DNA of 64,000 bases from Acidobacteriaceae bacterium (GCA_003139095.1 PLHW01000063.1:15644-79643); one strand, 5' to 3'. Shown: positions 27,436 through 37,360, counted from the stretch's first letter. The notes: generated by a model not told the origin, from the sequence alone. Translations and numbers: made by a program.

Positions 27436-28800
27436 ATGACCTCGACTCGCCAAACCATCACGCTGATCGGCGCCGGGCTGAATGGGCCGCTCCTCGCTCT
27501 CGGCCTGGTGCAGCGCGGCTTTCAGGTCGAGATCTACGAGCGCCGTCCCGATATGCGCCGCGTGCGCATGAGCGCCGGCCGCTCCATCAACCTCGCCCTT
27601 TCCACTCGCGGCATTCACGCCCTCAAAAAAGTTGGGCTGTGGGATGCGATGCAGAAAATCATCATCCCTATGAAGGGTCGCATGATGCACTCGGTGACCT
27701 CCGAGCTGACCTTTCAGCCCTACGGAAAAAACGAATCCGAAGTCATCAATTCCATTTCGCGCGCCGAGTTGAACATTGCCCTAATGAATGCCGCGCAGTC
27801 GCAGGGCGTCGCAATCCACTTCCAGCAACGATGCGCGGGAATCGATTTCAAAACCGGGACGCTGCAATTGCGCGACGAAACATCCTGCGACGAACGCCCC
27901 GTTGACTGCGCCGTCGTCATTGGTTGCGACGGCTCAGCCTCGGCAATTCGCAATGAGATGCTCAAGCTCAACCGCTTCAATTTTTCTCAGCAATTCCTTG
28001 ACTACGGATACAAGGAACTCGCCATTCCGCCGGGGCCTGCCGGGAAGCACGCGCTCGAGACGAATGCCCTTCACATCTGGCCTCGCGGAAACTACATGCT
28101 CATCGCGCTCCCCAATATGGACGCCACGTTTGCTTGCATCCTATTTCTACCCTTCGGGGGGCCGGACAGCTTTGAGCGCCTGACCACGCCCTCTGCGCTG
28201 GATGAGTTTTTCCGATCGCGCTTTCCCGACGCGGTTCCGCTAATGCCAAACTTGGCCAATGACTTCTTTGCCAATCCAACCGGCGCGATGGTGACCATTA
28301 AATGCTCGCCCTGGCACTTCGGCGGCCAGGCGCTCCTTTTGGGCGACGCCGCTCACGCCATCGTTCCGTTCTTCGGTCAGGGAATCAACTGCGGTTTCGA
28401 GGACTGCACCACCTTGCTTGAGTTGCTGGACCAGCACGGCGCGGATTGGAAAACGGTTTTTCGCGAGTTTGAAGTCGCGAGAAAAGTAAACACCGACGCC
28501 ATCGCCGATCTGGCCGTCGAAAACTTTGTAGAAATGCGGGATCGCGTCGCCGATCCGCGTTTTCTCTTCCGCAAGAAAGTTGAGCTTGCACTCGAGGCCA
28601 AGTACCCACAGCTTTTTGTTCCCAAGTATTCCATGGTCACCTTTCACCGCATCCCGTATTCGACCGCCCTGAACCGCGGCCGCGTGCAAGACGAGATGTT
28701 GGCGGCGCTTTGCGATGGCATCGAGCGAATCGAAGAACTCGACTGGGAAAGAGCTGACCAACTCGTGCGCACCAGTCTCACTCCTCTGGAGCATTCGTGA
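27436..28800 (+). CDS. kmo: Kynurenine 3-monooxygenase
   Basis: 454-residue FAD-dependent aromatic hydroxylase; converts L-kynurenine to 3-hydroxykynurenine with NADPH and O2. Seen: FAD motif LIGAGLNGPLLALGLVQRGF, the KMO-type segment RRVRMSAGRSINLALSTRG, DG motif VIGCDGSASAIR, and GDAAHAIVPFFGQGINCGFEDC. Length matches bacterial KMO (about 450-460); the hydrophobic C-terminal anchor of eukaryotic KMO is lacking, so it is probably soluble or peripheral. Start ATG 27436, 32 bp after the fusion gene. Its last bases overlap the kynU start (GTGA). Confidence 0.95.
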   Translation: MTSTRQTITLIGAGLNGPLLALGLVQRGFQVEIYERRPDMRRVRMSAGRSINLALSTRGIHALKKVGLWDAMQKIIIPMKGRMMHSVTSELTFQPYGKNESEVINSISRAELNIALMNAAQSQGVAIHFQQRCAGIDFKTGTLQLRDETSCDERPVDCAVVIGCDGSASAIRNEMLKLNRFNFSQQFLDYGYKELAIPPGPAGKHALETNALHIWPRGNYMLIALPNMDATFACILFLPFGGPDSFERLTTPSALDEFFRSRFPDAVPLMPNLANDFFANPTGAMVTIKCSPWHFGGQALLLGDAAHAIVPFFGQGINCGFEDCTTLLELLDQHGADWKTVFREFEVARKVNTDAIADLAVENFVEMRDRVADPRFLFRKKVELALEAKYPQLFVPKYSMVTFHRIPYSTALNRGRVQDEMLAALCDGIERIEELDWERADQLVRTSLTPLEHS

Positions 28801-30071
28801 GCACCACTTCTTTTCAAACCTCCGAGGATTTCGCCGCCGCGATGGACGCTCGCGATCCGCTCGCCCATTTTCAAGAGCGCTTTTACATTCCCACCGCAGC
28901 GAACGGCAGCGAGTGTATCTATCTCTGCGGCCATTCCCTCGGACTGCAACCCAAAACAGCTCGCTCCTATCTCGAGCAGGAACTACGGGACTGGGCGAAA
29001 CTCGGCGTCGAAGGCCACTTTCACGCGAAAAATCCCTGGATGCCCTACCACCGTCTGCTAACCCAGCAGACCGCCGACCTCGTGGGCGCGCAACCCAACG
29101 AAGTCGTTGTGATGAATTCACTCACGGTTAATCTCCATCTGATGATGGCGTCCTTTTACCGCCCCACTTCGCAGCGGCACAAGATTTTGATCGAGCGTGG
29201 TGCCTTCCCCTCGGATCAATACGCGGTACACTCGCAGATCCGGTTTCACGGCTTCGATCCCCAATCATCGCTCATCGAGCTATCGCCTCGCGACGGCGAA
29301 GCCTGCCTGCGTGAAGAAGATATCGAATCCTCGATCGAACTCCACGGCGATGCAATCGCGCTCATTCTGCTGGGCGGCGTGAACTATGCCACCGGCCAGG
29401 CTTTCGACATGGCAGAGATCACGAAGGCCGGCCATCGCCAGGGCTGCGTGGTCGCGTTCGATCTCGCGCACGCCGCCGGCAACATTCCGCTCCGCCTTCA
29501 CGATTGGGGACCAGATTTCGCGGTCTGGTGCAGCTACAAGTATTTGAACGGCGGCCCAGGCTGCGTCGCTGGCTGCTTCGTGCATGAGCGTCACGCGCAA
29601 GCCAACGCTATGCCGCGCTTCGCCGGTTGGTGGGGCCACGATGAGAAGACTCGCTTCAAGATGGGTCCGGACTTTCATCCAATGCCGGGCGCGGAGGGCT
29701 GGCAGCTCAGTAATCCTCCGATCCTGGCGCTCGCGCCCCTGCGCGCTTCGATGGAAATTTTCTCCGAGGCCACGATGGAGCGCCTGCGCGCCAAGAGCAA
29801 ACTCCTCACCGCCTACCTGGAGTTCCTTCTTCGCGAAAACGCTTCGCCAAAATTCGCCATCGTCACGCCGTCGGACCCGGAACGCCGCGGCGCGCAACTA
29901 TCGATCAAATTGCCCCATCACGGTCGCGCCCTGTGCGACCGATTAACCGCCGAAGGAACTATCGGCGACTGGCGCGAACCCGACACCTTCCGCGTTGCCG
30001 CCGTCCCGCTTTACAACTCTTACCTCGACGTTCACCGCTTCGCTCAGCACTTTCTAGCCGCGCTTCAATAA
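28797..30071 (+). CDS. kynU: Kynureninase
   Basis: 424-residue PLP enzyme; cleaves 3-hydroxykynurenine (or kynurenine) to 3-hydroxyanthranilate and alanine. Seen: YLCGHSLGLQPK near the N-terminus, FHAKNPWMPYHR, VVMNSLTVNLHLMM, GDAIALILLGGVNYATGQ, VAFDLAHAAGNIPL and WCSYKYLNGGPG in which K248 should hold PLP. Start GTG 28797 overlaps the kmo stop by four bases, so the two are coupled. Last gene of the operon; a convergent hydrolase gene ends 14 bp downstream with no hairpin between them. Confidence 0.95.
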   Translation: MSTTSFQTSEDFAAAMDARDPLAHFQERFYIPTAANGSECIYLCGHSLGLQPKTARSYLEQELRDWAKLGVEGHFHAKNPWMPYHRLLTQQTADLVGAQPNEVVVMNSLTVNLHLMMASFYRPTSQRHKILIERGAFPSDQYAVHSQIRFHGFDPQSSLIELSPRDGEACLREEDIESSIELHGDAIALILLGGVNYATGQAFDMAEITKAGHRQGCVVAFDLAHAAGNIPLRLHDWGPDFAVWCSYKYLNGGPGCVAGCFVHERHAQANAMPRFAGWWGHDEKTRFKMGPDFHPMPGAEGWQLSNPPILALAPLRASMEIFSEATMERLRAKSKLLTAYLEFLLRENASPKFAIVTPSDPERRGAQLSIKLPHHGRALCDRLTAEGTIGDWREPDTFRVAAVPLYNSYLDVHRFAQHFLAALQ

Positions 30072-30084
30072 CAAATCGCTTCAT

Positions 30085-30873
30085 TCAAACATCCGCAAAG
30101 ATTCGCCAGACCTCGTCCGCCACAGCATTCCATGCGGCCGTTCGCGGATCGATCAGCGAAAAATGATCGGCCGCGTCAATCTCGACCAGCCGCACATCTT
30201 CTTTCTCCACGCCGGTTCGCCTCTGCTTTGCGGCAACGTACTCGCGGCTGACGTCGACAGGCACCACATCATCCGCGCTTCCATGAATTAGAACCTGCCG
30301 AGCGCCAATAATTGAAAGCTGCATCGGATCGGCCTCGCCGTAGCGCGCTGCAACCGCTCCCGGCGCACCATCCAAAAACTCCACGACCGCGTCGTCGCTC
30401 AGGTGAAGTTCATAGGCCCGCCGCAGGTCCAACACTCCCGCAAGCGCAATCACCCGCCGCACTCCGCTCTCGCAAGCCGCCAGGCACAGCGCAAGCTGCC
30501 CTCCCGCCGAGTGACCAACCACGAGAACTTTCGTCGCATCGAAGTTGTGCCGCTCCTCGTTTCGCCGAAGAAATTCATACGCCCTGCGAATATCTTCCAG
30601 CGTCCCCGGCCAGCCCCCGCCTTCATTCCCCACGCGCCGGTATTCTACATTCGCCGTGGCAAGTCCCCTTGCAGTGAGAGCCGCGCAAAAGTGCCCAGCA
30701 TGCGCGAGATCATATCGCGCACGCCAAAACCCACCATGAATGTTCATCACCAGCGGCGGCGCACTCACGCCCGGCTGCGGCAATCGCAAATCAATAAAGT
30801 GACTTTCGTCCCCTCCATACCGGACCCGCGCATCGGCGGGCGGCGGCGGCGGAGTGAGAATATCGGACGGCAT
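30085..30873 (-). CDS. Alpha/beta hydrolase, candidate kynurenine formamidase
   Basis: 262 residues from ATG 30873 (GAGGA five bases upstream). Alpha/beta hydrolase fold of the BD-FAE/kynurenine-formamidase group: oxyanion motif NIHGGFW (about 44-50), nucleophile elbow VGHSAGGQLAL, Asp in HGSADDVVPV and His in AADHFSLID. The HGG-W motif is shared with eukaryotic-type arylformamidases (BNA7/AFMID). Position beside kynU and absence of another formamidase (KynB) suggest it hydrolyses N-formylkynurenine to kynurenine, completing the pathway. It could instead be a carboxylesterase. It is transcribed toward the operon and so is regulated separately. Confidence 0.7.
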   Translation of the reverse strand: MPSDILTPPPPPADARVRYGGDESHFIDLRLPQPGVSAPPLVMNIHGGFWRARYDLAHAGHFCAALTARGLATANVEYRRVGNEGGGWPGTLEDIRRAYEFLRRNEERHNFDATKVLVVGHSAGGQLALCLAACESGVRRVIALAGVLDLRRAYELHLSDDAVVEFLDGAPGAVAARYGEADPMQLSIIGARQVLIHGSADDVVPVDVSREYVAAKQRRTGVEKEDVRLVEIDAADHFSLIDPRTAAWNAVADEVWRIFADV

Positions 30874-30954
30874 GCTGTTCCTCATTCTAGATTGCTCGCC
30901 TGTTCGCGCGTTCGGAGCTTCCGCTCCAGCGCCCAACGACCGGCGTCAACGCAG

Positions 30955-30981
30955 AAAAAAAGGCGGGACCGAAGCCCCGCC
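30955..30981 (-). terminator. Terminator of the Hydin-domain protein gene
   Basis: On the minus strand GGCGGGGC-TTCG-GTCCCGCC (8-bp stem with one G-U pair, UUCG-type loop) followed by seven T, 25 nt after the stop of the gene at 31007. Confidence 0.9.
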
Positions 30982-31006
30982 CATTGATTCAGCTCGTCGT
31001 GTGAAC

Positions 31007-32941
31007 TTATTTGCCCGTCCCCGTCAGAGCGACGCTCTGCGGGCTGCCGGGCGCGTTATCGGTAAAGTTGACATCGCCCGTCCGCGCTCCCTTTTGCGTC
31101 GGCGTGAATGTCACCTTGATCTCGCAACTCGCCCCCGGAGACAACGCCGTCCCATTGGCGCACGGCGTAATCTTCTTCGTCTTCTTCACGGTTGCCAGCG
31201 CGAAATCGCCAGTCGTGGCAAGGTTCGTGATGTTAAGTGTGGCCGTCCCGGAGTTCGAAACGGTAAGCTTCTTCGCCGCCGACGTCGCACCCACCACAAC
31301 CTTGGCAAACTTCAGTGAAGTGGGTGTAAAGCTGATCGCCGCCCCGCCGCCACCGCCGCCGCAGCCGTTAAAGATGAACGAACCGATGCGCGTGCTCCAG
31401 TTGTAATACCCGCTCGCTTGCAAATACTCATCTACATACCAGAAGGTGCAATCGTCAGTGGGGTCAACTTGCATCGCGGTGTAATCGCCCCAACGGTTGG
31501 CGTACGTACCACCCGTCTGCGATCCCACACCCTCAATAATGCTCGCTTCCGTCTCCATGCTTCCGAGCGGATCGCCGGGCACGCGCCCGGTAAAGCGCAC
31601 GGCCGGGTAAACGCTGCTGCTGGAAGCGCTGTATCCCAGCGCAATGTCCTGGCTCTGGTCTTCGGCCACACTCGACATCCAGCGGAACGTAGCGTCCGGC
31701 GCGAAGGTTCCTTGCTGGTTTAGAGTCACAGTGCCCGCGGGATCGTAAAGTTCATACCACCGCACCGCGACCTGGCTTCCGTTTTCCACGGCGTGGCTCA
31801 CCACCGCCCGATCATGGTCGGCAAAGTGGCGGATCGCAAAACGGTACATCAACCGATCGCCCAGCGTGTCGAGTTGCTGCGTCGTTCCCGGCTGCGGAAC
31901 GCACGTGCCGAATCCAACCCCGCACGACAAATTGTCATTGGCCACGCTGATCGTCGTTGGACTGGAAAGCGTCGCCTTACCCGAGGAAAAATTCAGCGTC
32001 AGTTTCCGCAGGTACAACTGCCCTGGATTGTTGTTCTGCCACGTCAGGAACAGTCCCGGAGTTCCATCCACCGGTGGCGTCGGGCCGTCCATCTCCGACG
32101 GCAAATAACTGCCTTCATCGGAGGGACTCATCTGGCACAGCATCGCCGCCGACGAATTTCCGGCTAACATCTTGGTCCGATCGAAGCCGCAAAGGTCCGC
32201 GCCCGCGAAGCTGGAGCCGCCATCGAAAATGTTGTAGGTCGCCAGATACGCGCTATTGCTATTCGTCGCCCACACGCTCAGCTTGTCATAGTCGTTCAGG
32301 TTACCGCCGAAGCTATAGAAATAGAGACTATACGATGCTGTCGGGTCGTTCGTCGTCGACACCGCAACACACTCCCCATAGCTGCCCGCGTAATTGTCTC
32401 CGATCCCCGCCACCACCCAGCGGTCGGCTGCGCGGTCATACAACACGATCGGATCGACAATATACGACGTGCATAGCCCCCCAATGGGAGCGAATAAAGT
32501 CGGAATGTTCGTGGGCCCGGAAAGAAGTGTGCCAGTCTTGCTGTATATCGCCAGATACGTGTTCACGATTGCGCCAATGTAGTTGGGAGCGATTGCCAGG
32601 TTGGAATCCGAAGGAATCCATCCGTTCGACCCGATGCCGTCGAAGCTAATGCCCTGGGTCGCGCTCACCTCGGGCAGCGCCTCCGTCTGGAGCGCGGGAT
32701 CGGCCTGTTGCGGGCCATGGTAGGCATGTTGCACCAACGGGCTCGGCCGAGGCTCCGGCATTTCCCGCCCCGCAAACATCGAGAGATCAATCGGCAAATC
32801 GCCCACGCGTTCCGAAACCCCGAACGCTGATGGGTAGGTCACAATGGTTTTGTTGGTCTTGGCAGAGGCCACCGCACTCAACGCGAGGCCGCAAAGAGCG
32901 AGCGCAAGCAGCGCCCGACTAAACATTCCTGGGCGGGACAT
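31007..32941 (-). CDS. Secreted protein with C-terminal Hydin-type Ig-like domain
   Basis: 644 residues with a signal peptide (about 1-27, LLALALCGLALSAVASA) and GGAGG ribosome binding site. The bulk (about 90-530) is a probable beta-propeller-like region with GSNGWIPSDSNLAIAPNYIG, DPIVLYDRAADRWVVAGI and RWGDYTAMQVDPTDDCTFW. After a Gly run the C-terminal 100 residues are an ASPM/SPD-2/Hydin-type domain (FTPTSLKFAKVVVGATSAAK, VSNSGTATLNI, CEIKVTFTPTQKG). No enzyme motif is seen; adhesion or cell-surface binding is a guess. It has its own terminator. Confidence 0.75.
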   Translation of the reverse strand: MSRPGMFSRALLALALCGLALSAVASAKTNKTIVTYPSAFGVSERVGDLPIDLSMFAGREMPEPRPSPLVQHAYHGPQQADPALQTEALPEVSATQGISFDGIGSNGWIPSDSNLAIAPNYIGAIVNTYLAIYSKTGTLLSGPTNIPTLFAPIGGLCTSYIVDPIVLYDRAADRWVVAGIGDNYAGSYGECVAVSTTNDPTASYSLYFYSFGGNLNDYDKLSVWATNSNSAYLATYNIFDGGSSFAGADLCGFDRTKMLAGNSSAAMLCQMSPSDEGSYLPSEMDGPTPPVDGTPGLFLTWQNNNPGQLYLRKLTLNFSSGKATLSSPTTISVANDNLSCGVGFGTCVPQPGTTQQLDTLGDRLMYRFAIRHFADHDRAVVSHAVENGSQVAVRWYELYDPAGTVTLNQQGTFAPDATFRWMSSVAEDQSQDIALGYSASSSSVYPAVRFTGRVPGDPLGSMETEASIIEGVGSQTGGTYANRWGDYTAMQVDPTDDCTFWYVDEYLQASGYYNWSTRIGSFIFNGCGGGGGGAAISFTPTSLKFAKVVVGATSAAKKLTVSNSGTATLNITNLATTGDFALATVKKTKKITPCANGTALSPGASCEIKVTFTPTQKGARTGDVNFTDNAPGSPQSVALTGTGK

Positions 32942-33188
32942 TTGATTTTTCCTCCGGTCGCTTTTGAGAATGAGGTCGGATCGTGGGGGAATATCGATCA
33001 GATTCTCTTACTTCAAAAAGGTATGAACAGCACGAAGCCGACTACCGACAATCGTAGTTCTTAAGGATTATAGGGCCGGGCCTGTGCTATGCCAACTCCA
33101 AAATGCCCGAAAACTATGGGATTCCGCGCCTGACGCCGCTTTTCCGCCCGACTCGTGCGCGCTCATCTCCTCTGCGGCGAACCACGCG

Positions 33189-35486
33189 TCACGGCAAATG
33201 CGCCGGCGGTGCCGCGCCTCGTCCAGCACCGTGCCCCACCACCGGCGTGATGATCTCATCCGCTTTGCTCTTCTCGCCCTCCGCCGGCCCGTGCCAGAAG
33301 CCGCCCCCGAACGTGGTGATATAAATCTTGCTCGCATCCGCCGGATCCGGAATCACGCTCTGCCCCCACTTGAAATTGAACCCCGCGATTCGTTGCCAGC
33401 TCACCCCGCTGTCTTTCGACCTCCAGGCCGACGATTCGAAACCCGCCGCATAAATTACATTGGGCGAGTGCTCGTCCACCGTTACATCGAAGACGTGCCC
33501 GTCCGCAGCCAGCACGTGGCGCCACGACGTGCCGCGATCCGTCGACAAATAAATCCCCCCGCCCTCCTGTCCGCCCTCCGTGAATCTGCCCCACGCTGAC
33601 AGATAGACGCGGTCCGCATTTTTCGGATCGACCGCCAATCCCGTCGGCCCATTCACCGCCTCCGGCAACGCAACTCGTCTCCAGTGCTCGGCCCCATCGC
33701 CGGAATAGTACAGTGCCCCGTCATCGCCCGAGCCCGGCGCCGCCTCTTCCCTCCCGCGCACAATAACCAGATACAGCCCGCCCGACGTATCTCTGATGAT
33801 TCGCCACACCCGCGGCTCCTTCTCCGCAATTCCCCCGTTTTTCAATATCCAGTTCTTGCCCCCATCCACCGACTTATAGACGCCGCTTCCGCAAGCCGCC
33901 ACATAGAGCACGCGAGCGTTCGGTGGGCTCGTAGGATCAAGTAAGATGTAAGTCGGAGCGGTGAGCGGCATTCCATTGCTTGACTTACTCCACGTTCTAC
34001 CCCCGTCGTCACTAATTGTTACGCCACCAATAAACGATGATGGCGGCCGGCGATCGAAGATCTTAGTCCTCGGTAAGTCATGTATCTTGCTCATCACCGC
34101 CCACGCGCGCCCGCGCACTGCCGGGTCAAAGACCATCCAGTAAGTCGTGTTGCGCCAGTTATGGGGCACACCTTCGGTGGACGGCAACCACCCCACGCCT
34201 CCGTTTTCGCTGCGGAAAAGCCCTATGTCAGTGTAGGAAACAAAAATTCTTTTGGAATCGAAGGGATCGAAATGCACGCCATGCGCATTCGTGCCTTCCA
34301 TTCCTGTCCCCGCGAAACTGCCGTCGTTCAACCGCGACGAATAAATTGCTTTCCAGTTCACCCCGCCATCGTCGCTCCGCAAAACCCGCCCCGCATCGGT
34401 CGAATAAACCGTCATCGGCCGGTTTGGAGCCACCACCAGCGCAATCGGCGCCGCCGCATATCCCGAGCCGAAAAACTCCCCAATCCAGTCGTCCCCGAGC
34501 GGCTTGTGTTCTCCCTCTTTCTCTTTCCGCACCAACTTCCAGGTCGCGCCGCCATCGTCCGTGCGCGCCACGCCAAGATAAGTCAGGCTCTTATCGCCCG
34601 AGCCCTCTTCCAGATTCTTGTAAGACGCGTACGCGATCTCCGGATGATCGGGGCTGGCGGCAATCGCTCGCACCTCCGGTTCCCCCGGCAGCGGCGATTT
34701 CTTCCAGGTCGCGCCTGCATCACCTGAGACATACACCGCCCCGCCTGCCAATAGATAAAGCTTCGCTCCTTGCGCGCCCGAAAACCCCGCGCTCAGATCC
34801 GATAAGCTCTCCGCCCCCGCCGGAGCCCGCACCTCAACCCACTTTCCGTGCCGTCGCGCCGCCATCGACGACGTTCCAAGCGCATAAATATCCGGAGTCG
34901 CAACTCCAGGCGCAGGATCGACCACCAGGCGATGGGTTCCTGCGGGCAAGGGCGTGTCGCCCTTCCAGGTTTCTCCCGCATCCGTCGAAGTAGCGAACCA
35001 TGCCGCTCGTTTGTGGCCGAGCGCCGCATACATAGTTTTTGAATTTCCATGGTCGATGGCGAGCGCCTGAATTTGCGGCCGGCTCGGGTCCGTGATCAGG
35101 TCTTCGCCGGCATGATCGCCCTGCATTTCGATTCCGCGCACTTCCTTCGGGTCCGGATACACCAGCGACCACGTAACGCCCGCATCCACGCTGCGCCACA
35201 GCCCCACGCTCTTGGCATAAAGAACTTTCGGATCTTTCGGATCGAACGCGAAAAAACGTATCCTGCCCCGCAGATTGAAGCTGCGCCACGACCTTCCTCC
35301 GCTGTCGGAGAAGTAACCATTTGTCATGTCGCACGCAACCAGAATCTGGTTCGGGTCGTGCGGGCTCACCGTCGGTTCAAAGAACGCCCCACCGCCTCCC
35401 GGCCCAATGTAGGCACCCTCCGCCGCAAATAGCAGACCACAAGTGGAAACAATCAGAATAAATAGACCCAACTTACCGCGGACCAT
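33189..35486 (-). CDS. Secreted sortilin/BNR-type beta-propeller protein
   Basis: 765 residues from ATG 35486; an earlier in-frame start at 35570 adds 28 residues before the obvious signal peptide (KLGLFILIVSTCGLLFAAEG). The whole mature chain is built of BNR/VPS10-type blades with S-DGG-W or DAG-TW motifs (SDSGGRSWRSFNL, SVDAGVTWSLVYP, TDAGETWKGD, RSDDGGVNWKAIY, STDRGTSWRHVL). Such double propellers occur in GH74 xyloglucanases and in photosystem-assembly-like or WD40/YVTN proteins; I cannot place the catalytic Asp pair of GH74 with confidence. Exported; substrate unknown. Confidence 0.75.
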   Translation of the reverse strand: MVRGKLGLFILIVSTCGLLFAAEGAYIGPGGGGAFFEPTVSPHDPNQILVACDMTNGYFSDSGGRSWRSFNLRGRIRFFAFDPKDPKVLYAKSVGLWRSVDAGVTWSLVYPDPKEVRGIEMQGDHAGEDLITDPSRPQIQALAIDHGNSKTMYAALGHKRAAWFATSTDAGETWKGDTPLPAGTHRLVVDPAPGVATPDIYALGTSSMAARRHGKWVEVRAPAGAESLSDLSAGFSGAQGAKLYLLAGGAVYVSGDAGATWKKSPLPGEPEVRAIAASPDHPEIAYASYKNLEEGSGDKSLTYLGVARTDDGGATWKLVRKEKEGEHKPLGDDWIGEFFGSGYAAAPIALVVAPNRPMTVYSTDAGRVLRSDDGGVNWKAIYSSRLNDGSFAGTGMEGTNAHGVHFDPFDSKRIFVSYTDIGLFRSENGGVGWLPSTEGVPHNWRNTTYWMVFDPAVRGRAWAVMSKIHDLPRTKIFDRRPPSSFIGGVTISDDGGRTWSKSSNGMPLTAPTYILLDPTSPPNARVLYVAACGSGVYKSVDGGKNWILKNGGIAEKEPRVWRIIRDTSGGLYLVIVRGREEAAPGSGDDGALYYSGDGAEHWRRVALPEAVNGPTGLAVDPKNADRVYLSAWGRFTEGGQEGGGIYLSTDRGTSWRHVLAADGHVFDVTVDEHSPNVIYAAGFESSAWRSKDSGVSWQRIAGFNFKWGQSVIPDPADASKIYITTFGGGFWHGPAEGEKSKADEIITPVVGHGAGRGAAPPAHLP

Positions 35487-35593
35487 GTCTTCCAGCCTCG
35501 GTCTCGCCTTCCTCGCGCCCACCAAAACTTCCATCACACGCAACCTAACCGCCGCATCCCTCGAACTCATAGAGGGACTACTGAGGCGTGGCG

Positions 35594-35622
35594 AGTATAC
35601 CTATGTCTCGTAAAAAGTTACA
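35594..35622 (-). promoter_or_regulatory. Possible promoter of the BNR protein gene
   Basis: On the minus strand TATACT (35599-35594) stands 17 bp after a weak TGTAAC (35622-35617), about 110 bp upstream of the ATG at 35486. Confidence 0.35.
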
Positions 35623-35885
35623 TCGTAGTATGGGACGGATGAGACCAGTTGGATGGCGCCGACGAGTCACGCGGGGCGGAGTTGACAGCAATTGACGACT
35701 AGCGATTTGCCAACTAGCGACGAGACACCTTGCGAGCCACGCCAATTTCACCGCAAGGGCCGGCCCGGCCATTCCCTCTATCCACACTGCAGCCCACAGC
35801 GGCCCAACGTCGGGATGCCGGCTATTCCTCCGCCTACACTTCGGCCGATCCTCACTTAACTTCACGACAGGCGCAGGCCCGCCGG
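35623..35885. other. Intergenic, no gene seen
   Basis: About 260 bp between the putative promoter and the next stop codon. Only short frames without start signals. Confidence 0.3.
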
Positions 35886-36224
35886 CTACTTCTCGGACAG
35901 GCAATACTCTCCCATTTTCCTGTTCGCCTCTGAGTCCGCCCCCGGGTCTGCGTATACCTCGACATCCCGGCAGTCATACATGCCGTGATTGCTCGGCAGC
36001 TCAACCAGCACGTATTTCCCGCCTTTCAGCGATGCGCAACCCGGCGCTCCCTGGTTGCATTGCAGTTCGTATTCTTTGCCGGCCTTCACCACGGTGACCA
36101 CCACTACGCCATTATTCAGTTCGGTCCCTTTTACCGTGATGCCCGACTTCTCCTGGCCCAAGACCGTCTCCACGCCCGCAACCATGAAAATCCCCAACGC
36201 CACCAACATAACCGCTTTCTTCAT
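35886..36224 (-). CDS. Small secreted protein of unknown function
   Basis: 112 residues, ATG 36224 with GGAGAG upstream. Signal peptide about 1-23 (AVMLVALGIFMVAGVETVLG). The mature domain has four Cys (ELQCNQGAPGCASL, MYDCRDVEVY, GEYCLSEK), which could form two disulfides. No family recognised. It stands alone about 250 bp from the left end of the insertion sequence. Confidence 0.65.
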   Translation of the reverse strand: MKKAVMLVALGIFMVAGVETVLGQEKSGITVKGTELNNGVVVVTVVKAGKEYELQCNQGAPGCASLKGGKYVLVELPSNHGMYDCRDVEVYADPGADSEANRKMGEYCLSEK

Positions 36225-36467
36225 AACCGCTCTCCCATTGCGGCGGGATGCTTGCCACGCCGCTCCCTAACCAATGGTTTCGCTCCTCTGGCCGCTTGTC
36301 TGTGACGCGTGATCGGCCCCTGCGTGACGATTGCCACTCCGGGAGTGCCCAACGGCCGTGCCCAGCCGCGTCTATACCTGCCGAGAATTGAGAGAACCAC
36401 AAGCCGGTAGCCGGGTCATCCAAGAAGCAGGACCATGCGACCAGGCCATGCGAAAGCATCGGCCTGC

Positions 36468-36475
36468 CTCCCGCC
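36468..36475 (+). repeat. Target-site duplication, left copy
   Basis: CTCCCGCC immediately left of the IS inverted repeat; the identical octamer follows the right end at 37561-37568. Confidence 0.9.
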
Positions 36476-36520
36476 GGTAGTGCCTCAGTTTGAATTGCCC
36501 AGAGAGCTACGATTCTTGGG

Positions 36521-37360
36521 ATGTTAGTGGAAGGAAACAGCTTGCGGTCTTGCAGTCGCATGGCCGACGTTTCACTCAACACCGTTACAAAGCTGCTGGT
36601 GGACTTGGGTGCGGCCTGTGAGCAGTTTCACGATGAGCACGTTCGGAACGTGCGCGTGCGCCGCCTCCAGGCCGATGAAATCTGGTGCTTCATCGGCGCT
36701 AAGGCAAAGAACGTCACACTAGAGCAGAAGGCGGAAGGATGGGGAGACGTTTGGACGTGGACCGGTTTGGACGCTGACACGAAGCTCTGCGTCAGCTACT
36801 TGGTTGGCGGTCGCAGCGCAGATTGGGCAATTGACTTCATGAAAGACGCCGCGAGTCGCATCCGTGGCCGCGTCCAGATAACGACTGACGGCCACAGAGC
36901 CTATCTAGAGGCAGTCGAAGAAGCGTTCGGAGCCGATGTTGACTACGCGCAATTGCAGAAAATCTATGGCGCACCAGCGGAGAACGATACGCGGTATTCC
37001 CCGGCAACGTGCATCGGGTGCGAAATGAAAACGGTGAGCGGTGATCCAGATCCCAAGTATGTCAGCACGTCCTATGTGGAACGTCACAATCTGACGATGC
37101 GAATGGGTATGCGGCGCTTCACTCGGCTAACCAATGCTTTCAGCAAGAAGATTCAGAATCACATCGCTATGGTCGCGATCCATGCGGTGTACTACAATTT
37201 CGCCAGAATCCACAAGACGCTGAGGATTACCCCGGCAATGGCTTGCGGCCTGAGTGATCACGTTTGGAGTCTGGAAGAAATCGTGATGATGGCTGATCGT
37301 TATGCGCCAGCACCAAGACCGCGTGGTCCTTACAAAAAGCGAATCGGGAGCGCGGCATGA
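36521..37360 (+). CDS. IS1-family DDE transposase
   Basis: 279 residues. N-terminal helix-turn-helix (about 1-30, LVEGNSLRSCSRMADVSLNT), then a DDE domain with D52 (LQADEIWCF), D123 (ITTDGHRAYLEAVE) and E187 (STSYVERHN), followed by TMRMGMRRFTRLTNAFSKK and YNFARIHKTLR, hallmarks of this transposase group. No zinc-binding N-terminus is seen, unlike classical IS1 InsAB, and no frameshift is needed. ATG 36521 is the first start after a stop inside the left repeat, so a little N-terminal sequence may be missing relative to relatives. It appears intact. Confidence 0.9.
   Translation: MLVEGNSLRSCSRMADVSLNTVTKLLVDLGAACEQFHDEHVRNVRVRRLQADEIWCFIGAKAKNVTLEQKAEGWGDVWTWTGLDADTKLCVSYLVGGRSADWAIDFMKDAASRIRGRVQITTDGHRAYLEAVEEAFGADVDYAQLQKIYGAPAENDTRYSPATCIGCEMKTVSGDPDPKYVSTSYVERHNLTMRMGMRRFTRLTNAFSKKIQNHIAMVAIHAVYYNFARIHKTLRITPAMACGLSDHVWSLEEIVMMADRYAPAPRPRGPYKKRIGSAA

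Noticed and set aside
36112-36582. 156-codon minus-strand frame spanning the left IS end
   Set aside because: It runs through the target duplication and inverted repeat into the transposase gene, so it is a chance frame.
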